This document shows, piece after piece, positions 15,281 to 23,272 of a stretch of 64,000 nt of DNA. The notes beneath the pieces were generated by a model that was not told the origin of the DNA, ran no database searches, and was given only the letters and a program-made list of their open reading frames with translations. The position numbers were made by a program, and so were the translations under genes. Source of the DNA: CAJQLB01 sp041392065 (lineage in GTDB: Bacteria > Bacteroidota > Bacteroidia > Flavobacteriales > Flavobacteriaceae); NCBI GenBank assembly GCA_041392065.1, contig JAWKMU010000002.1, positions 310,001 through 374,000 on the forward strand, read 5' to 3'. Position 1 is the first letter of the stretch. Each line of letters starts with the position of its first letter.

Positions 15281-18200
15281 TTACTTAGATATTTCTTTTT
15301 TACCAGCTTTTTTTAATAACTGATTAACCTTTGACAGATCAGAATTTAGTATTTGATTTAATTTAGTTAGATGCTGATCTAATTCGCTAGATAACTCTTG
15401 AAATACTTTATATGCACCAACTGTTGGCTTAGCGTCTCCAGTTTCAACACTTCGTCTTAATGAGGCTAACCTATTATTCAATTTAATAGGGAAGTTCAAA
15501 GGATCTTGACCTGACTGATTTTTCACTTGATATAAATCTTCTTCAATGGTTGAAATTTTATTTATAAAAGGAGTTATGGTTTTATTGTAATCAGAACTTG
15601 AAATTTTACCTTTCGCATCGTTTAATTGAGATTTAATATCTCTAATTTTAATGACTGCCTCATTAGCTGTACTCGTTTTATTCATGATTTTTGTAGCTAG
15701 ATCAAATTGCTCTTGCAAGTCTTCTTTGGTGATTCCTTTTAAGTTAGGATCTATTTTAATTTCAAAATCATGAGTTTCTGAATAATCACCAACTTTCATT
15801 CGTATTTTATAATTTCCAAGAGGAGCTTTAGGACCATTGGCAGGTCGACCACTCCAAATAATCATACCTTCAAAGGTAGTTGCGCCAGGAAAGCGTAAAT
15901 TCCATGAATAAGTGTTTAATCCTTTTGCTGTTGTTGGTTTTGCAGGCTCTCTTTCCCACCATGGAATATTAGGATCTCTTTTGTATTTAGGTTGATCTCC
16001 TGAAAAAGACGTAATTACATTACCATTGGCATCTAAAATTTCAAATGTGACAGAATCAGCTTCATCAGTTAGGTAATATTGAAGGTCTAGGTTACTTATA
16101 CCTCTAATAGCATCAGCAGGTTTAAAAAGAACTGCTTTTTGGCTTGTCATATTACCTTTAAATTGACGAAGTGGTTGAATGTTGTCTAAAATCCAAAAAC
16201 CACGTCCATGAGAACCTAGCACTACATCATTATCTTTAATAACTAAATCACGAATAGGAGTGTCTGGAAGTTTTAATTGAAGGCTTTTCCATAATTCGCC
16301 ATCATTCATAGAGAAGTAAACACCATGCTCAGTTGCTAAAAATAATAAACCAGGTCTCACAGGATCTTCTCTTACTGCTCTAGCAAAATGACCTGGAGCA
16401 ATTCCGTTAATGATTTTTGTCCATGTTTTTCCATAATCATGGGTTTTAAACACATATGGCTCTCTATCATCAACTTGGTATCTATTAGCAGCAATATATA
16501 GTGTGCCTGGATTGTGCAATGATTCATCAATAATGCTAATTCTAGAAAATTTTGGAAGATCTTTAGGTGTAATATCTTCCCAGTTTTTTCCTCCATCACG
16601 AGTAATATGCATTTTCCCATCATCAGACCCAGCCCAAATTGTATTGATATCGTGATTTGAAGGTGCTAAAGCAAAAACTGTAGCATAAATTTCAGGACCA
16701 TTCATATCCATTGTTATGATGCCTCCTGTTTTTCCTAAGGTTTCAGGGTCAGCATAAGTTAAATCTGGACTAATTTTTTCCCAAGATTGACCATCATCAG
16801 TAGTTTTCCATACATGCTGTGAGCAAGTGTACATCACATTTTCATCTTGAGGAGCAAACATTATTGGGAAGGTCCATTGCCAGCGTTCAGGTAATGCACT
16901 TGCTGGCTCACCAGAGAAAAAACGAGGATATACCTGAATATCTCTAATTTGTCCATTGCTTCTATCATAACGTGTTAAAAGAGCACCTTGGCTTCCAGCA
17001 TAAAAAATATCAGGTTTAGTTGGGTGCTGAGTTATCCAGCCGCTTTCACCACCACCTACTGCATAATACCAACCATGATTTGGACCTCTGGCTTGCATGT
17101 GATCCCAACCATCACTTGGTACAGCAACAGTACTATTATCTTGTTGTGCTCCAGCTACATGATATGGCACATCACTTGTGGTCATAACATGATATAATTG
17201 AGTAGTTATGTAATCTTGCTCAGTCCAAGTTTTCCCACCATTTATAGTTACGTTTCCACCACCATCGTTTGCATTAATCATTCTATCTGGATTGTTAGGA
17301 TCTATCCATAAATCATGATTATCACCATGAGGCACATTAATAGTGATATCGAAGGTTTTTCCACCATCAGTTGACTTATATAATCCAGTATTTAAGCCAT
17401 AAACAATATCTTTATTCCAAGGGTCTGCATAAATTCTTGAGTAGTAAAATGCACGTTGTCTTAGCTTACGTTCATCATTGGTTCTTGTCCAAGTTTTTCC
17501 AGCATCATCAGATCTAAAAACACCACCTTCATTAGCTTCAACAATAGCCCAAACTCTATTTGAATCGGCAGGAGAAACTGTGACTCCGATTTTTCCAATT
17601 GGACCTTCAGGCATTCCCGGATTTTGAGTAAGGTCTGACCAAGTTTCGCCACCATCAGTACTTTTCCAAAGTTTACAATCAGGTCCTCCTCCCCACATTT
17701 TCCAAGCTTTTCTGTAAACTTGCCATGTGCTTGCGTATAAAACATTTGGGTTATTTCTATCAATAATTAAATCGACAGCACCAGCTTTTTCACTGACAAA
17801 TAATGTTTTTTTCCATGTGTTACCACCATCTGTACTTTTAAAAACACCACGCTCAGGATTATCTCCATAAGGATGACCTAAAGCTGCAACGTAAACAATA
17901 TCTGGATTAGTTGGATGAATACGAATTCGTGCAACCGCTTGTGTTTCTTTAAGGCCAAGATGCCTCCAGGTTTTTCCACCATCAGAGGTTTTGTATACTC
18001 CATCACCTTGAGTGATGCTGCCACGTAATTGAACTTCTCCCATTCCAATATAAACGATGTCAGGATTAGTTTCAGCGACAGCTACTGCACCAACTGATGA
18101 ACTGGTTACTTGACCATCTGTGACTGGAAACCATTCAGTTCCACCATCAACAGTTTTCCATAAGCCTCCACCTGTAGCTCCAAAATAGTATTCGTTTGGT

Positions 18201-18382
18201 CGCCCAGGACTTCCAGCTGCTCCAAGAGAGCGACCACCTCTGTATGGTCCAATATTTCGCCATTCTAGTTGATTATAAAATTCTTCAGGTATTTCTGTGT
18301 CTTGATTTAAATTTTGAGCTGTAAGGTTCTGAATTGTAAATGATAGTAGAACGATACAAAACAATGTTGTAAAGTGTCTCAT
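15281..18382 (-). CDS. Large secreted BNR/sortilin-type beta-propeller protein
   Basis: A 1033-residue protein with a signal peptide (cleavage near residue 22, after LTAQ). Many Asp-box/BNR repeats of the form KSTDGGxTW occur through the first 650 residues (KTVDGGTEW, KTSDGGKTW, KSTDGGNTW, KSTDGGETW, RSDDAGKTW), building one or two propellers like those of VPS10/sortilin and exo-xyloglucanases. A C-terminal region of about 270 residues has a beta-sandwich followed by helices. Automatic annotation often calls such proteins glycosyl hydrolases, but no catalytic residues can be assigned here. No T9SS tail is present. A second copy of the same architecture lies at 46402-49614. Confidence 0.85.
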   Translation of the reverse strand: MRHFTTLFCIVLLSFTIQNLTAQNLNQDTEIPEEFYNQLEWRNIGPYRGGRSLGAAGSPGRPNEYYFGATGGGLWKTVDGGTEWFPVTDGQVTSSSVGAVAVAETNPDIVYIGMGEVQLRGSITQGDGVYKTSDGGKTWRHLGLKETQAVARIRIHPTNPDIVYVAALGHPYGDNPERGVFKSTDGGNTWKKTLFVSEKAGAVDLIIDRNNPNVLYASTWQVYRKAWKMWGGGPDCKLWKSTDGGETWSDLTQNPGMPEGPIGKIGVTVSPADSNRVWAIVEANEGGVFRSDDAGKTWTRTNDERKLRQRAFYYSRIYADPWNKDIVYGLNTGLYKSTDGGKTFDITINVPHGDNHDLWIDPNNPDRMINANDGGGNVTINGGKTWTEQDYITTQLYHVMTTSDVPYHVAGAQQDNSTVAVPSDGWDHMQARGPNHGWYYAVGGGESGWITQHPTKPDIFYAGSQGALLTRYDRSNGQIRDIQVYPRFFSGEPASALPERWQWTFPIMFAPQDENVMYTCSQHVWKTTDDGQSWEKISPDLTYADPETLGKTGGIITMDMNGPEIYATVFALAPSNHDINTIWAGSDDGKMHITRDGGKNWEDITPKDLPKFSRISIIDESLHNPGTLYIAANRYQVDDREPYVFKTHDYGKTWTKIINGIAPGHFARAVREDPVRPGLLFLATEHGVYFSMNDGELWKSLQLKLPDTPIRDLVIKDNDVVLGSHGRGFWILDNIQPLRQFKGNMTSQKAVLFKPADAIRGISNLDLQYYLTDEADSVTFEILDANGNVITSFSGDQPKYKRDPNIPWWEREPAKPTTAKGLNTYSWNLRFPGATTFEGMIIWSGRPANGPKAPLGNYKIRMKVGDYSETHDFEIKIDPNLKGITKEDLQEQFDLATKIMNKTSTANEAVIKIRDIKSQLNDAKGKISSSDYNKTITPFINKISTIEEDLYQVKNQSGQDPLNFPIKLNNRLASLRRSVETGDAKPTVGAYKVFQELSSELDQHLTKLNQILNSDLSKVNQLLKKAGKKEISK

Positions 18383-18474
18383 AATAAGAATTTAATAGTT
18401 GAAAAATGTTGGTTATTTAGTGAATTTTAAAAATACCAAATTAAATACTTAAAATGAAGGGTAACACTGTTAAA

Positions 18475-18969
18475 TTAAATAAGTTTCTCCATTTTAAAGT
18501 CGTCCATTATGAAACCATTGCCTATGTCAATGACAAGTTCTTCAATTATATTAAAGCCTACTTTTTTATAAGTCTTAATGGAGTTAGTATTGTATTTATT
18601 GACAGTAAGATATATTTTGTTACAATTTAAGTTTTTTGCTAGCTCTTCAATAAAATTCATTGCTAATTTACCAAAACCCTTACCACGATTATGCTTATCT
18701 ATGTAAAGTTTGCTTAAAAACAGAGTGTCATCATTTTTTTTAATAGATATGTAGCCAATCGTAATACTCTCATTTGATAGGATGTAATACATATAATTAT
18801 CATCCATTACTTGTTTTTTTATGGCTTTTTGAGACTGAAATTTATCCAACATATATTTTACTTGCTCAATACCAATAATTGGTGTGTAATGTTCTGTCCA
18901 AATTGTTTTAGCCAGTTCAGAAATGACCTTGAAATCTTTATTATTTAAGGCTGTTTTAAAGTTTAACAT
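18475..18969 (-). CDS. GNAT-family N-acetyltransferase
   Basis: A 164-residue GNAT enzyme. The acetyl-CoA pyrophosphate loop is the HNRGKGFGKLAMNF segment (Q/RxxGxG/A), preceded by the beta-strand TLFLSKLYID and followed by IYLTVNKYNTNSIKTYKKVGF, the standard end of the fold. It is probably a small-molecule or protein N-terminal acetyltransferase. The acceptor is unknown. It lies six bases after the LETM1-related gene and is probably co-transcribed with it. Confidence 0.88.
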   Translation of the reverse strand: MLNFKTALNNKDFKVISELAKTIWTEHYTPIIGIEQVKYMLDKFQSQKAIKKQVMDDNYMYYILSNESITIGYISIKKNDDTLFLSKLYIDKHNRGKGFGKLAMNFIEELAKNLNCNKIYLTVNKYNTNSIKTYKKVGFNIIEELVIDIGNGFIMDDFKMEKLI

Positions 18970-18974
18970 ATTAG

Positions 18975-20153
18975 TTAGTCTTCAATGCGATTATCATCAA
19001 AAGCTGATGGTAATAATTTTGGAATTAACTTCACAAATAGAGGAAGTAAAATTGCACCACCAGGAAGCATAAAAATAGCTAAACTTGGTATGGTTTTTAT
19101 AATATCTAAGAGTTGTTCTTGTAGTTGTTTGGATTCTTCTTTAGATAAATCTCTAACTGTAGATTGGCTAATTAAAACCATAAGCTCTTTACTTTGTTGT
19201 ATCTCTTTTTGTAACCTTTTTTTATTTCTAGAAACAAGCTTACTTACCATTTTGCTAGAATTATCGTAAAAATTCTTTACTATATTTCTGGAACTTAACA
19301 AGTCTATACTATCCTTATATTTGGTATAAAATGAGTTTACAGAATGTATCGAGTTTTTAATAATATCTTCTGAAAGGGCAAGCTCTTTTCCTAAATTGAA
19401 TAGAAATAATTGTTCTTTTTCATCAATAATTTTGTCGCTCCAAGTAGACATACAAGCTATATCAAACAAGTACCATTTTTCATGTTTTGTTGTTAAATTT
19501 GTTATTGCTTCATCATGACTAATGGTAGTATTATCCTGATAACGTAAAGAGGATTCAAACAATTTAATTAAGCTCTCGTCAAATTTAGTTTTTTCAATTT
19601 TAGCGTTTAAAGCATCCAAAACAATTTTTTCAATTGATGCTTCAAGTTTCTTTATGTAATCTACAGATATATAGTCATTTACTAAAAATTCTTTATAAGC
19701 AAGTATGTCAACATAAAGTAAAGCGTTAATAACAAAGTAATTAAAGTTTTTAATTAAAATATTATCATCTATTTGAACACGTTTATGGATAATTTTTTCG
19801 AGTAAACCATTAGAAATTTTGCTTGAAAACACGGAGCTAAAAAACGATGATTTGTAAACGTCGATGCTCTTGTAAAAAGTTATAATGCTTTCTAAAAACT
19901 TGAGTTTGCTTTCTGATTTGTGATGTGTAAAATATAAGGCTAAGAATAAATTCACCTTGCTCATTTCTTCATCAGTTAAATCCTGACTTTCTATAAAACT
20001 TATTATCAAGCTTTTATTGTTACCATATAAAAAACCAGAATCTCTTAAGCTACAATACAGTGCTGCTTCAGACTGATTGTTAAACTCCTGATTTTCACTT
20101 ATTGTTTTTAAAAGTTTTGTAATCCATCCATTTGCTGAAGGATTCATAAGCAT
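18975..20153 (-). CDS. LETM1-related protein
   Basis: A 392-residue protein with no signal peptide. The first 330 residues are helical and hydrophilic. The C-terminus has ELMVLISQSTVRDLSKEE followed by a hydrophobic segment with FMLPGGAILLPLFVKLIPKLLPSAF, the signature of the LETM1-like family. Bacteroidota members carry the family name LETM1-related biofilm-associated protein, but no direct function is shown by the sequence. An alternative start two codons on (MNPSANGW) is equally possible and matches the usual N-terminus. A TATCTTTG promoter box lies 17 bases upstream. Confidence 0.75.
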   Translation of the reverse strand: MLMNPSANGWITKLLKTISENQEFNNQSEAALYCSLRDSGFLYGNNKSLIISFIESQDLTDEEMSKVNLFLALYFTHHKSESKLKFLESIITFYKSIDVYKSSFFSSVFSSKISNGLLEKIIHKRVQIDDNILIKNFNYFVINALLYVDILAYKEFLVNDYISVDYIKKLEASIEKIVLDALNAKIEKTKFDESLIKLFESSLRYQDNTTISHDEAITNLTTKHEKWYLFDIACMSTWSDKIIDEKEQLFLFNLGKELALSEDIIKNSIHSVNSFYTKYKDSIDLLSSRNIVKNFYDNSSKMVSKLVSRNKKRLQKEIQQSKELMVLISQSTVRDLSKEESKQLQEQLLDIIKTIPSLAIFMLPGGAILLPLFVKLIPKLLPSAFDDNRIED

Positions 20154-20169
20154 TCCTTTTTAATTTATA

Positions 20170-20177
20170 CAAAGATA
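20170..20177 (-). promoter_or_regulatory. Possible -7 promoter element for the LETM1-related gene
   Basis: TATCTTTG on the minus strand is an exact TAnnTTTG match ending 17 bases before the ATG. No convincing -33 element is visible. Confidence 0.45.
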
Positions 20178-20200
20178 AAAGTATGTTGTTTATTAAATAA

Positions 20201-20226
20201 AAAAAGCCGCTTAAATGCAGCTTTTC
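20201..20226 (-). terminator. Weak terminator downstream of sodC
   Basis: On the minus strand AAAAGC-TGC pairs with GCGGCTTTTT with one mismatch in the stem, followed by a T-rich stretch. It is short, but placed 24 bases after the sodC stop. Confidence 0.5.
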
Positions 20227-20249
20227 ATTCTTACTTATTATAGGTTAGA

Positions 20250-20852
20250 TTACTGGATAATGCCACCACAGCTCACACGAGCTCCAGCTGCTCCAGAAGG
20301 TTGCGATTTAAAATCGTCTGTCCCTTGATGTACAATAACGGATTTGCCGATAATATCTCTGGTGTCGTCTCCACAACCAATACACCATTCATCAGTGACA
20401 AAAGTGATGGTACCTACACCATTTGCATTTACAGTAAAGTTACCTATGTCACCTTTGTGATATCCAGTTTCGCTTCCCCATTCACCATGAGGTTGAGCTG
20501 TAGGATTCCAATGGCCTCCAGCTGAAGAGCCATCTTCTGCTGAGCAATCACTTTTTTCATGTAAATGTACTGCATGTTCTCCTTCTTCTAATCCAGTGAA
20601 AACGGCTGTCATAGATACCGTGTTTGAGCGTTGTCTAAAAACCACATTACCTTTTGCAGTGCTGCCACTTTTTGACTCCAAAATCACTGTTATTTTATCT
20701 GTGGTTATAGATTTAGTGGTGTCAACCGATTTTGTGTTTGATGTTTCTTCTGTTGTTTCAGTTGTTTCACCTTCATTTGCTTTCTTATCATTTTTACATG
20801 CTGTTGTTAATACTAGAGATAAAACAAACAATAAAATAATCGATTTTTTCAT
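20250..20852 (-). CDS. sodC: Cu/Zn superoxide dismutase, lipoprotein
   Basis: SodC disproportionates superoxide outside the cytoplasm. The N-terminus is a lipoprotein signal with lipobox TTAC (Cys near residue 19), followed by an acidic Thr/Glu linker. Copper ligands are in AVHLHEKSDC, GGHWNP and VIVHQG; zinc ligands are in GYHKGDIGN, which holds the His and Asp. The disulphide cysteines are in the SDCS segment and RVSCGGI. An extra pair WCIGCGD is not part of the classic set. At 200 residues it is normal for the bacterial type. It is divergent from the universal stress gene at 21055. Confidence 0.93.
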   Translation of the reverse strand: MKKSIILLFVLSLVLTTACKNDKKANEGETTETTEETSNTKSVDTTKSITTDKITVILESKSGSTAKGNVVFRQRSNTVSMTAVFTGLEEGEHAVHLHEKSDCSAEDGSSAGGHWNPTAQPHGEWGSETGYHKGDIGNFTVNANGVGTITFVTDEWCIGCGDDTRDIIGKSVIVHQGTDDFKSQPSGAAGARVSCGGIIQ

Positions 20853-20962
20853 GTTTTAATAGTGTTTAAAATTTGGTATGAAAGTTACTTCAATAATAGG
20901 CGAATTGCAAATTTCTTTTTTATGATTATTTCTATATTTTTAGAAATATATCATAATGTCTA

Positions 20963-21007
20963 TATGATAAATATCATAGTTTTTATCTTTATATAAATAT
21001 AATTTTA
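20963..21007 (+). promoter_or_regulatory. Crp/Fnr-type promoter of the universal stress gene
   Basis: The inverted repeat TATGATAAATATCATA (20963-20978) has perfect 6-base arms around 4 bases. Its centre (20970.5) lies 36.5 nt before the end of TAATTTTA (21000-21007), a -7 element with one mismatch. Spacing and motif match the promoters at 22006, 43139 and 45595. Confidence 0.7.
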
Positions 21008-21054
21008 CTTTATAAACGTCATAAGACGATTTATAAACCATTAAAATATTACCC

Positions 21055-21888
21055 ATGAAAAAAATAATTGTACCAATAGATTTTTCTGAACATTCTGAAT
21101 TTGCACTTAAAGTTGCTGCTCAATTGGCTAAAAAGTATAATGCAGAGTTGTTAGCATTGCACATGCTTGAAATGTCTGATATAATGCTTACAGCTTCAGA
21201 AGGAGAACAGTACCAAAAAGCAGTGTTTTTCTTAAAATTGGCCGAACAAAAATTTGAAACTTTTTTAGCAAAACCCTATCTGCAAGGCATTAAGGTGGTT
21301 CCAATTGTGAAACATTTTAAGGTGTTTAGCGAAGTTAATGATGTGGCTCAAGAAGAAGATGCAGACCTTATTATAATGGGTTCTCATGGAGTTAGTGGAT
21401 TTAAAGAATTTTTTGTAGGCTCTAACACTGAACGTGTAGTAAGAAATGCAGAAATTCCTGTATTAGTAGTAAAACATGAATTGAAAAATGTAAGCTTCGA
21501 TCAAGTGTTGTTTGCAACAAATTTTGACGAAGAGAATGTAGAACCCTATTTGAAAGCTACTCGTTTATTTGATAAATTAGGCTCTAAACTTAAATTGGTA
21601 TATGTTAATTTACCTAATGAACACTTTAAAAGTTCTACAGAAATTGAAAATAGAATATCTGAATTTTTAATGACAGCCAATGGTAATCTTGATAAATTGA
21701 ATTCTGTTGGTTATCATGCAGATTATACTGTTGAACAAGGTATTTTAAATTATGCTAAAAAAATAGAAGCAGATTTAATTGCTATACCAACTCATGGAAG
21801 AAAAGGAGTGACACATTTCTTTGCTGGAAGTATTGGTGAAGATATTGCAAACCATTCTGAGCTTCCTGTAATGACATTTAGAATATAA
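21055..21888 (+). CDS. Universal stress protein, two tandem Usp domains
   Basis: A 277-residue cytosolic protein made of two Usp domains (about residues 1-142 and 147-277). Domain one has IIVPIDFSEHSEFAL at the start and the nucleotide-binding motif GSHGVSGFKEFFVGSNTERV. Domain two keeps PTHGRKGVTHFFAGSIGEDI, so both could bind ATP. In other bacteria tandem Usp proteins help survival during oxygen limitation and stasis. Here the gene has its own Fnr-like promoter and its own terminator, and it opens the respiration block. Confidence 0.92.
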   Translation: MKKIIVPIDFSEHSEFALKVAAQLAKKYNAELLALHMLEMSDIMLTASEGEQYQKAVFFLKLAEQKFETFLAKPYLQGIKVVPIVKHFKVFSEVNDVAQEEDADLIIMGSHGVSGFKEFFVGSNTERVVRNAEIPVLVVKHELKNVSFDQVLFATNFDEENVEPYLKATRLFDKLGSKLKLVYVNLPNEHFKSSTEIENRISEFLMTANGNLDKLNSVGYHADYTVEQGILNYAKKIEADLIAIPTHGRKGVTHFFAGSIGEDIANHSELPVMTFRI

Positions 21889-21905
21889 AATTATCTATAC
21901 TTTGT

Positions 21906-21936
21906 AAAAAGAGCCAAGATATTCTTGGCTCTTTTT
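21906..21936 (+). terminator. Terminator of the universal stress gene
   Basis: AAAAAGAGCCAAG (21906-21918) pairs perfectly with CTTGGCTCTTTTT (21924-21936) around a five-base loop. Confidence 0.9.
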
Positions 21937-22005
21937 ATTTATGTAGCAATAATATTCAGCGTGTTTATTCACTAATGATTTTAAAAAGGACATTTTTATC
22001 CTAAA

Positions 22006-22050
22006 TATGATTTTTATCATATTTTTTCACCACTCTTGGTAATAGATTTG
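22006..22050 (+). promoter_or_regulatory. Crp/Fnr-type promoter of the nitrous oxide reductase cluster
   Basis: The inverted repeat TATGATTTTTATCATA (22006-22021) is centred at 22013.5, exactly 36.5 nt before the end of TAGATTTG (22043-22050), a perfect -7 element. The leader to the cytochrome ATG is about 16 bases. This geometry corresponds to a class II Crp/Fnr activator position near -41.5. Confidence 0.8.
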
Positions 22051-22070
22051 TAGTATAAATTATAAATATT

Positions 22071-22568
22071 ATGAAATCAACACTAAAACTATTAGTACTT
22101 TTCTTATCACTCACCATCATAAGTTGTGGAGGTGAAGAAAAAAAGGAAGAGAAAGAAAAAGTTCAACTTAAAAAGCAAACTACAACCAAAAAAGTAGAAC
22201 CTGCTGCAGATACTAAAGCATCAGAAACTATTGATTTGTCTAACAAGGGTATTGGACCAATAACAAGTTTAGCCCTTCCAGCTGAGATTGATCAAGCTAT
22301 GGCTGCTAAAGGTAAAGACGTATTTGATAAGATGTGTACTGCTTGCCATCGTCCCGATAAAAAATTTATTGGACCAGCTCCAACAGGTCTTTTAAAAAGA
22401 CGTTCTCCAGAATGGATAATGAACATGATACTTGATCCAGAAGGAATGGTTAAAAACGATCCTCTTGCAAAAGCATTACTTATTGAATTTAATGGCTCAC
22501 CTATGGCTAATCAAAATCTAACAGAAGATGAAGCTAGAGCTGTTTTAGAATATTTTAGAACCTTATAA
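22071..22568 (+). CDS. Cytochrome c lipoprotein of the nos cluster
   Basis: A 165-residue monohaem cytochrome c. The signal ends in lipobox IISC (Cys19), followed by a charged Lys/Glu linker, then the haem site CTACH at residues 89-93 and a candidate Met ligand in GSPMANQN. As a lipid-anchored cytochrome it could pass electrons to NosZ, which is also a predicted lipoprotein. It is the first gene after the Fnr-like promoter of the cluster, which supports a role in N2O respiration. No cytochrome quinol oxidase (NosR or NosGHC) is present, so its own electron donor lies elsewhere. Confidence 0.88.
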   Translation: MKSTLKLLVLFLSLTIISCGGEEKKEEKEKVQLKKQTTTKKVEPAADTKASETIDLSNKGIGPITSLALPAEIDQAMAAKGKDVFDKMCTACHRPDKKFIGPAPTGLLKRRSPEWIMNMILDPEGMVKNDPLAKALLIEFNGSPMANQNLTEDEARAVLEYFRTL

Positions 22569-22666
22569 TCACACAATATGAAATGAGCCGTAACAAGAGG
22601 TTGATGCCAACCGAAAAGATTATTGGCGAATTACATTTGACTATAAAAACAATAAAAATTAAGCAA

Positions 22667-23245
22667 ATGAAAACAATTAAACATCTATTTTTTGTTTTTG
22701 CGCTTGTAGCATTAGTTTGCTCGTGTAAAAATGGAAACAATGAAGCCTCAACGACCTCTACAGCAGTCCAAGCTGATGACACTAATACTGAACGATCTGG
22801 TCAAGCCTTTATTGAAGATGATGAAGGTACTCCTAATTGTTTACAAATTGCAATTGGATCTCCAGATCACAAAACATTAGTAGCTGCAGTACAAGCTGCA
22901 CAAGTAGAAAATGCATTGGTTAACGTAGGACCTCTCACTGTATTTGCTCCTACAGATGCTGCATTTGCTGCTTTACCAGAAGGAACAGTTGAAAATTTAG
23001 TTAAGCCTGAAAATAAGGCTGCTCTTGCCAATATCTTAAAGTATCATGTAACACCAGGAAACTTAAGCACTGATATTTTAACAAAACTTAAAAAATTAGG
23101 ACAAGCCAATAATGGCTATGTTCAAGTTGAAGTTATTGATGGTAAACCAGTAATTGGCGGAGCTAATATAATTGCCAGCGTAAAAGCAGGTAATGGCATT
23201 GTACATGTTATAGACAAGGTATTATTGCCTCCAACTGAAGAATAA
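22667..23245 (+). CDS. Fasciclin-domain lipoprotein of the nos cluster
   Basis: A 192-residue protein from ATG 22667, which opens a lipoprotein signal with lipobox VCSC. The frame runs upstream to 22583, but those residues are polar and lack signal character. The rest is one FAS1 domain: LVAAVQAAQ, PLTVFAPTDAAFAAL, LKYHVTPG and NGIVHVIDKVLLPP are all standard. Fasciclin proteins often occur in flavobacterial nos clusters between the cytochrome and nosZ, and their role there is not known. The acidic segment before the domain (EDDEGTPNCLQI) has one extra Cys. It is co-transcribed with nosZ (27 bases apart). Confidence 0.85.
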   Translation: MKTIKHLFFVFALVALVCSCKNGNNEASTTSTAVQADDTNTERSGQAFIEDDEGTPNCLQIAIGSPDHKTLVAAVQAAQVENALVNVGPLTVFAPTDAAFAALPEGTVENLVKPENKAALANILKYHVTPGNLSTDILTKLKKLGQANNGYVQVEVIDGKPVIGGANIIASVKAGNGIVHVIDKVLLPPTEE

Positions 23246-23272
23246 AAAACACTAATCTAATTTAATTTAACA

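Noticed and set aside
22583..22666. N-terminal extension of the fasciclin lipoprotein
   Set aside because: The extra residues are polar and basic and would bury the lipobox; ATG 22667 gives a normal lipoprotein signal.
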